The position numbers were made by a program, and so were the translations under genes. A DNA stretch of 64,000 nt from Rhipicephalus microplus (taxonomy: Eukaryota > Arthropoda > Arachnida > Ixodida > Ixodidae): the NCBI RefSeq assembly GCF_043290135.1, contig NC_134704.1:17958001-18022000 (forward strand), in the 5' to 3' direction. Positions 57,506 to 64,000 of the stretch are shown here, piece after piece. Each line of letters begins with the position of its first letter. The stretch's first letter is position 1. The notes beneath the pieces were generated by a model. The model was not told where the DNA came from and searched no databases. It saw only the letters and a list, made by a program, of their open reading frames with translations.

Positions 57506-58123
57506 CATGTCTGATGTCAGCGCTTTTTAACACTGACAGCGTGATAATGACGCCGTGCTACGTTTTTCGTAACGTGTGGACATGCGGATATGTGCCCGAT
57601 GGCGGGTGTGTGCCACTAGTATGCGAGTATGTGCCACAGGTTACCCCTGAAAATAAAGAAATGCTACGAGCATGCATTGTAGTCCGGTGTTTATTGGTAC
57701 ACTTTGCTTTCCGGTACATTGATTTCACATATAGATAAATATGCCGTGCGGATCTTGGTACTATTATAGCTTTCATCCTTAGTGTCTCAACGGTATTACG
57801 AAAACTTGAGAAAAAAGTGTGGCAATATGGTCAACATTGAGTGACATCCCCCAGAACCAGCAGATAGTGATCTTCAGCCGAAGAGAGTACCCGGCGATGA
57901 TCTCAGAGTTTGGTTTCAAAGCGAAACAATCAGTATCGCAAGGAAGATCGTTCTTTGTAGAACTTTTTACACAATGGAACTATAATAGACAGATCTTTTG
58001 GAAATAGTCTTATGCCGAATATTATGGATCTTGAAAAATTCCCCTGACTGCTCATTTCCTTAAGTACCATTGAGCTTCCACGACGCCACGCCCCAAAACT
58101 AGCACCTTGAAATTATGTGCCCT
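57506..58123. other. unassigned sequence
   Basis: Short frames only. Confidence 0.4.
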
Positions 58124-58135
58124 CAACTGATGAAA

Positions 58136-58136
<1 letters not shown>

Positions 58137-58179
<43 letters not shown>

Positions 58180-58408
58180 ATGTGGAGTTTTACGTCCCAA
58201 AAGCACCATTTGATTATGACAGACGCCGTAGTGGAGGGCTCCGGAAATTTCGACCACCTGGGGTTCTTTAACGTGCACCCAAATCTGAGCACACGGGCCT
58301 ACAATATTTCCGCCTCCATCGGAAATGCAGCCGCCGCAGCCCGGATTCGAACCCGCGACCTGCGGGTCAGCAGCCGAGTACCTTAGCCACTAGACCACCG
58401 CGGCGGGG
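58137..58408 (-). mobile_element. Ruka-like SINE, full length with long (GATT)n tail
   Basis: The minus-strand copy has an intact head (58370-58408), B-box and body. Its 3' tail appears on the plus strand as eight or so GATT units at 58139-58171. CAACTGATGAAAT (58124-58136) and CAACTGACGAAGT (58409-58421) are a 13-base duplication with two differences. Confidence 0.94.
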
Positions 58409-58421
58409 CAACTGACGAAGT

Positions 58422-59620
58422 GGACAACGTAGAAAAAGTGCTATCAAGGCAAGAAAGTTTCCATCCAGATAAATGCCCTTTATATTACAGAGGCCCATCA
58501 ACCCCCCCCCCCCCGAAAAAAAAACTATTTGTCCATATTAAACCTATCAGACATGATTCCACTTATTTCCATAGTGTAGAACATGTTTTGGTGCCGTTTT
58601 CGGTGTTGCCTTTTCATATCTAAACTTTTTTGTGCTGACGTAAATAGTATTTGTAAATTATGTAAGGATAAATAGAGTCTTAATTTCTTTTCTTGATTAT
58701 GTTGTGTTGGTTTGCTTGAAAAATCTGTACAAGGTAAAATATAGCCTCGTAACTCGGTGAAGCTTTCAATCACCAAACGAAAAAACTATTTTAACTCATA
58801 CGCTTTAAGTCAGATCATACAAACTTTCGTATAACATGAAAAACGTTGAAAAGAACACTTTGTGTATTTTAGATTATTTTTCGTGTTCTTTCTCTCATGT
58901 GGGGAGCACTATATATTCGAAATATTCAATGTAGTGTTCCCAGGCCGCCACTAAGGGGGAGTTCAGGCTTTGCGAGATGTCTATGGCCTTCGCTGTAATG
59001 AGTTTTCTGAATCGTATAGTAATACGTTTAATGTAATTGTCCTGAAGCCGTTTACTGAAAGGTGAATGTTCAATGAACGCACGTGTTGCAACTTTTTTGT
59101 GTAAAGCTGCTCTTCTCTTCGAACTTTATTACGTGCTCGCTAGAGCAGTATCGGATCATAGTGATTATTGGTACGGACAGCTAGGGGCGTCGTTTTTTGA
59201 CCCCTACGAATGGTTCATATATTTTAACGACGTTGTTTACCGCTGGAAGCGATAGAATACCTCCGGCGTATCACATACGTCTTCCTAATTGTCACGTAAA
59301 TTTCCTTCATTTAATTAAGAAATTGACGCGGACCGTGAAGGTAGTCATTCAACTTGTTAACTGACGACCACCTTAATTGCCTTTGTTAATGTGTGTTGCG
59401 TGCAGGGTACTTTTTTGTGTGCGTTGGGTAACATGAAACAAAGTAAAAAATAGTTTTGGTAAGAGTGTGGAATCGGCAGCAAATGACAAAAGAACATTTT
59501 ATTCGCTCCAGCCCAACTTTAGATCATTAGTGAGAGCGCAAATGACCGCCCAGATGAACCCTGCCAGTGGCAGTCATCATAAAAATTGCCCGCAGCTTCC
59601 CTCGGGGGAACACTGAGGAG
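58422..59620. other. unassigned AT-rich sequence with a poly-C run
   Basis: Thirteen C at 58502-58514. A 60-codon frame from ATG 59073 has a hydrophobic start but no domain. Confidence 0.4.
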
Positions 59621-60268
59621 GATGCGGAGCATATAATTGGTTAACGGGGTGTTAAAGTGCGACTTACTTGGGTCGATGGCTAAATTGGTTAACGTGGTTG
59701 TGAAATGGGGTGTTAAATTGCGACTTACTTGGGTCGATGGCTAAATTGGTTAACGTGGTTGTAGGAGGGGGTGTTAAATGAGTGAACACGTACACACGTA
59801 TGCGAAAGGGCGGCGCTGGTCGAAGGGACGTCGATCATTGTGTTTGTGGATTCGTTGGAATTCATTTCACCGCGACCTTGGACGTCGACGCGCCGTACAA
59901 ACCAACCGACGAGCGGCAACTGAGTGAGCGAGCGCTGACCTTGAGTATATATACAGCGCGACGGCGCATGCACTGTCAGCTGTCGAATGTTCGAGAAGGG
60001 GGAAAAGCGCAACGGCGCATGCGCGCGCGTCAGCTGCCGATGTTCTCGAAGCGTGACGGTGCATGCGCGCTACATTATACAGCTAGCAAATGTTCGTGAA
60101 GAGGAGAAGCGCACGCGGTGTGTAGAGGAGGAAGGCTGCACAGATGGTGGAGGAGTGAAGCGCGCGCGGTGTGTAGAGGAGGAAAGGATGCACAGATTGT
60201 GGAAGAAGGAGGAGGAAGCTTGCGGACGGCGCCGCACTACAAGCCTCGAGTATTAGATGCTCCGCATC
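59621..60268. mobile_element. MITE-like element
   Basis: GATGCGGAGCAT at 59621-59632 and its exact reverse complement at 60257-60268 bound a 648-base segment. Inside are a 61-base-period tandem duplication (59639-59780) and GC-rich repeats with GGCGCATGCGCG and GTGTAGAGGAGGAA units (59955-60200). No transposase is present, so it would be non-autonomous. No clear target duplication was seen, which leaves the class open. Confidence 0.5.
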
Positions 60269-60580
60269 TAAAATAAAGTTTGCGTGGGTCTGATGGCAAT
60301 TGCTTTTCTGGTGGGATGAACTGGGCCATCGCAGGACTTGTATTTTGGTGTTTTCATGAAGCCTAACGACAAAAACATTAAAATATTTTGCACGTTAGTA
60401 CCTAAATAAAATAGTTTATTAGGGTGACATATGCGCAACGTACAAATTATTTCACAGCCCAAGTTGCCAAAAAAAGAGAGAAAAAATCTCCCTAATAAAG
60501 TTTAAATGCCCATGAAAAGATTATAAACGCCAGAAAAAAAATTGAAGTGATCCTGAAAGTGTAGAGAAGCGACAAATGAG
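60269..60580. other. unassigned AT-rich sequence
   Basis: Nothing recognised. Confidence 0.4.
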
Positions 60581-60823
60581 GGGATAGATAGATATGTCGG
60601 GTTTAATGTCCTAAAACCACCGTATGATTATGAAAGATGCCGTATTGGAGGGCTCCAGAAATTTGGACCACCTGGGGCTCTTTAACGTGCACCCAAATCT
60701 GAGCATACGGGCATACAGCATTTTCACCTTCATCGAAAATGCATCCGCAGCAGCTGGCATTCAACCCCGCGGCTTGCAGGTCAGCAGCCGAGTACCTTAG
60801 CCACTAGTCCCCAACGGCGGGGA
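60581..60823 (-). mobile_element. Ruka-like SINE, full length, moderately diverged
   Basis: Minus strand; head at 60790-60823 (CAACGGCGGGG on the plus strand), a mutated B-box (TTCAACCCCGCGG) and a full body. The tail is GATAGATAGATA rather than GATT units. No convincing target duplication. Confidence 0.9.
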
Positions 60824-61329
60824 ATCGGGGGGTTGGAGAGGCAGGGACAATTTTACTAAATCAATAGAGTTAAGAATATAATGAGCAATCGCATACGCAA
60901 ACGAAAATATTAAAAGGCATTAATCCTTAATTTTCTTGTTTCACAATTTTTGTTTATGCTTGTTCTGCTTTTGTTTTAGTTCAAGGCGCAATATATCTAA
61001 AGTTTTGTTTTCATTCTCATTTTGCTTAACAAAAACATCCTAAAAATATTTCCTTAGTATTCAGGGTCTTTTCTTAATTTATTTACTTCTGTGAACTACA
61101 AGAAAACGCGAGATAAGAGAGATGAAAGCCATATCACTCTTCCTGATCTCACAGAAACTAAATAGGTTTATACTAAAGCACCTTGCAGGCTTTCTGAGAC
61201 TGTTTTATCTTATTTATCTGCTCATTATCGAAAACATCCAAACTTTGTGGCCATTTGTGACACCATAGTATCATTCAAGAGCGTCTATGCCCGTGTGTCA
61301 TATTCTTTGATTCGGAGGCAGTACTGCGT
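60824..61329. other. unassigned AT-rich sequence
   Basis: Nothing recognised. Confidence 0.4.
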
Positions 61330-62190
61330 AGTTACAGTTTGCAGTATTAGGTATGACATTGTCACCGTCAAGCTCGCGCAAGAGGGCATAATGTTATATA
61401 TCAGGGGCTACCCGGAAATGTCGGTGTTAGTGGGAACCAATCAGCCGGCGATGCAGCCCACTTAGCCAATGAAGGAACCAGTGTGGTTCCAATTTCTCTA
61501 TCAAAAACTGGCGCGGCAAGACAAATTTATTTGCTGGTTCCGAATCTAACACGCACGTTTTGGTCTGTCTACCAGCTTTCAAACGTGTCACTTATATAAA
61601 CTTCATTTTTCGCACAAGCAACAGCCGCAATCGCAACTTTCCCACTCCCATGCGACACTGCAGTTATGGCGCCTTTGGTTGGGTGTTGCATTTACAAAGG
61701 CTTACTCGTTTTGTATTGGTATGGCAGGCACCTGTGCACACAACTCCAGCAGAACTGAAGAGAACATCGAACAGGTCCTGTGCAGATGTGCTCGCTATGA
61801 CGCTTAGCAACTCCCACTCGGAATGGTTTTGAACAAACTAGACTCTATACCATTTTCTGTAATGAGACTCTATAGGAACTTGAATGTGTGCTTCGATAGC
61901 GCAGAAAGCAACTAAAGTGCTACTGAATTATGGGAACTAAACAGATCTCGGTGACCGCCTGTAGAGTAAATATGCTCCCCCAAGTGTGCTTGTGTTTCTG
62001 TCTATCCCTATCTCATCTCCTGTCTCTCTGTTCAGCCCTTTCATACCTCTCTCCCGCTGCAAGGTTGCAAACCAGACGTGCGACTGGTTAACCTCCCCGC
62101 CTTTCTTTGCAACTCTCTCTCTTGCTGATATTATTGTCTTTCATTTCATTATTTTGTTCTATTCTGTAGTTTTTTCGAGATGCAATGGAT
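61330..62190 (+). mobile_element. truncated, degraded I-type LINE
   Basis: The remaining part covers the end of RNase H and the C-terminal region of ORF2, spread over several frames: IRYDIVTVKLAQEG, then a segment equivalent to the GNEHADTAA region near 61430-61460, FPLPCDTAV near 61650, then the 3' UTR with AAGGTTGCAAACCAG and CTGGTTAACCTCC at 62060-62095. Many stops and shifts. It is the most decayed of the three truncated or full copies with this 3' UTR. Confidence 0.65.
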
Positions 62191-63499
62191 TCCTGGGAAA
62201 TAGGATGCATCCAACTCGCGCAGGATTTGTGAGTAGAGTCTAGCCACCCACAGGAACAAGAAAATCAATATGGTTCCCGATACAATGCAGCAATAAAGTG
62301 TACGCTTCTTGTTTGTCCCTTTGCAAACATCTTCCTCTCTTTGCGGAAAAATCGGTTTCTTGCATAGTAATGTAATATTATAAATGAAAAAATTCACAGC
62401 ACTTCTGCGTGATTGGTGTCTTCTGCGTTCAGGCAAATGTTGATTAGTTCAAAATTTGAATATATCTGTAACAGATGAAACAGCTCACAGATGAAACAGC
62501 TAACAAAACCGAAGCAACGAGTCTGATGGCGACTAATTTCAGTAATAATAATTGCAATGAGACCAAAATAATTAAGTGAGCAAGAGTGGCCTCTTGAAAC
62601 ATACCTGACAAGCTTTATTGCAAGCAGAACTCGTACGATACCAACTATCGACCTCGCGAAACCATGACGTAAATTGTAAAGCAGCGTAAGTTAGACAGGC
62701 GACAGTGGAGACACAGTAAAAACGCAGCACCTTACTTTGAAACACGTACTCTATATTTCTTTCAAAGCATTCATTGCCTCGAGCAGAAGCGATTAACGGT
62801 GATGACTGGTATTTTAATTTTAGGCTGCGCCTCGATGCACACGTGACTCAACTAAAGAAGCAACAGGGGCTTTCCTGCGATTCAAAAACACATGAAGCAA
62901 TAAAAATAAAATACAGGATCATTAAAAACAACTTTAGGTCTGTCCAGACCACGGTGATTTTAGCGGTGAACGGCCCGAACTGTAAATCAAGTTTGGTGCT
63001 GATGAATTTTTTTTCCTTACAAGGGCCCTTGCCTTTAGCACATATTTATTTCCCGTTGGCCGTAAATGCCGTGGAAGCTTCCATCGCTAATCATTAATAA
63101 TTCTCATCGCAGAAGTAATCAGTAACACTGTTTCCTAGCCAGAGTGCACGTTTCAACTGGAAAGAGATAATGCAGTTTATGCCTACTGCTTTCACTCTGA
63201 TAAAGTTCTAGTTGCGTGCAGCATATTTAATTCACATGGTGCCGCTCGTTCTTTTTTCAGCAGGTTTCCCGCTTCCTTAGATGCCATTAATATCAATGCC
63301 AGCACCTGTTGAACGATTTTTTGGGTGCTGCAGTCCGTATTGGGATCTATTATATAAGCATTCAGGGTTCGCTGAAGCAAGGCATGTTATTTCAACATGT
63401 TACGTATACGTTTTATAGGGCGTGTGCGATTATTTTTATGGACACAGTTGACTTTGCTGGTGTAAGACATAATGAATCGCTAAAAAGAAGAGTGTGTGA
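62191..63499. other. unassigned AT-rich sequence
   Basis: A 107-codon plus frame at 62774-63097 opens at TTG and has no domain. Nothing else recognised. Confidence 0.4.
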
Positions 63500-63570
63500 T
63501 AGCAGGGGAATAAGGAAAGAACAGGAAGGAAAGGAATGGCCGGGATGTTAACCAGAACTGTAATAGACTA
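63500..63570 (-). mobile_element. possible I-type LINE 3'-UTR fragment
   Basis: GAAAGGAATGGCCGGGATG then TTAACCAGAAC resembles the reverse complement of the GGTTAACCTCCCTGCCTTTC block of the I-type 3' UTR. Very short, so tentative. Confidence 0.3.
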
Positions 63571-64000
63571 AAAGAAAGGATGAGCGTTCGAGCTAGTGTA
63601 CAAAACTTAATAAAAAACTTTAGTACACCTGTGTTTCTTACTAGTACTTGTGTTTATCTCAATGAATTTCACTCGTCTCTCACCTATCTGACCCGCAGTA
63701 GTATGCCAGGCCTGTGAGCTTGCTAAAGCTGGCAAGATGTAGATGGTATCTGTCTCTATAATTATTTATTTCTTGTCCACCTTTCCGGCATTCTCACTGT
63801 CATCTATAAGAAAAAAATTCCGCCATATCCACGAAGTGAATGATGATGAGTGGGCGAAGCTCCGGAGGTAAACCTGGTAAACCATGAATCCTCTGTACAT
63901 TTTGCCCACTCGATTTTATTACATCGCTCCCCCTAGCGTACGTCGCCGCACTAAATCGAACGATTGCCTTCAACCAATGACACGCGCCATATGTGACATC
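63571..64000. other. unassigned end of window with a repeat flank
   Basis: 63811-63866 (CCGCCATATCCACGAAGTG, ATGATGATGAGTGGGCGAAG) resembles the left flank of the CGTC composite repeats at 52380 and 57240, but no CGTC core follows. The sequence then runs out of the window. Confidence 0.4.

Noticed and set aside
58139..58171. CRISPR-like or regulatory tandem repeat
   Set aside because: It is the (GATT)n tail of the minus-strand SINE.
60581..60840. Target duplication around the SINE at 60.6 kb
   Set aside because: Flanks are only loosely similar (G-rich), not a credible duplication.
1..64000. Bacterial, plasmid or viral origin of the window
   Set aside because: No operon structure, ribosome binding sites or dense coding. 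LINEs, SINEs and long non-coding stretches fit an animal nuclear genome.

Overview
The window looks like repeat-rich, gene-poor nuclear DNA of a hard tick. That is an inference. The main reason is at least a dozen copies of a tRNA-headed SINE that I match to the Ruka family known from Rhipicephalus. Tick-type non-LTR retrotransposons, short foldback repeats and 4-base (CGTC-type) minisatellites agree with it. No bacterial operon, rRNA, free-standing tRNA, CRISPR or clear host gene is visible. Most open frames are short and random-looking. The long ones belong to mobile elements.

Layout. 1-1500 is AT-rich with a foldback hairpin (681-792). 1504-1687 is a 5'-truncated SINE. About 1840-7240 holds the best-preserved element, an I-type LINE: ORF1 with three CCHC knuckles, then ORF2 with endonuclease, reverse transcriptase and RNase H. 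One frameshift in ORF1 and one TGA in ORF2 damage it. 10150-11020 is the decayed 5' part of a Gypsy-type LTR element. 13240-13690 is an internally deleted I-type relic. 14240-20150 contains three weak candidates for secreted-protein first exons (14794, 17349, 19675) among SINE copies. 23650-28660 is a complex duplicated block. It has 340-base inverted arms at about 99% identity, a perfect 114-base direct repeat, and a Penelope-like GIY-YIG endonuclease remnant between the arms. 30090-33740 holds a minus-strand LINE split by a plus-strand truncated I-type LINE that carries its own target-site duplication. 33810-44330 is largely unassigned sequence. 44336-51830 has a foldback, an endonuclease fragment, a SINE with a perfect 16-base duplication, a minus-strand LINE RT and a plus-strand LINE RT. 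52340-57520 holds minisatellite composite repeats. 59621-60268 is a MITE-like element. 61330-62190 is a third truncated I-type LINE.

How the parts relate. The autonomous elements (I-type, two further non-LTR groups, Penelope-like, Gypsy-like) encode copying machinery, but every copy here is broken. The SINEs encode nothing and must have borrowed a LINE's machinery. Several still have clean target-site duplications. Nested insertions give a relative order of events: the minus-strand LINE at 31.5-33.7 kb is older than the I-type fragment inside it. I did not find a convincing new biological system. The most unusual structure is the inverted-repeat block at 24.0-26.6 kb.
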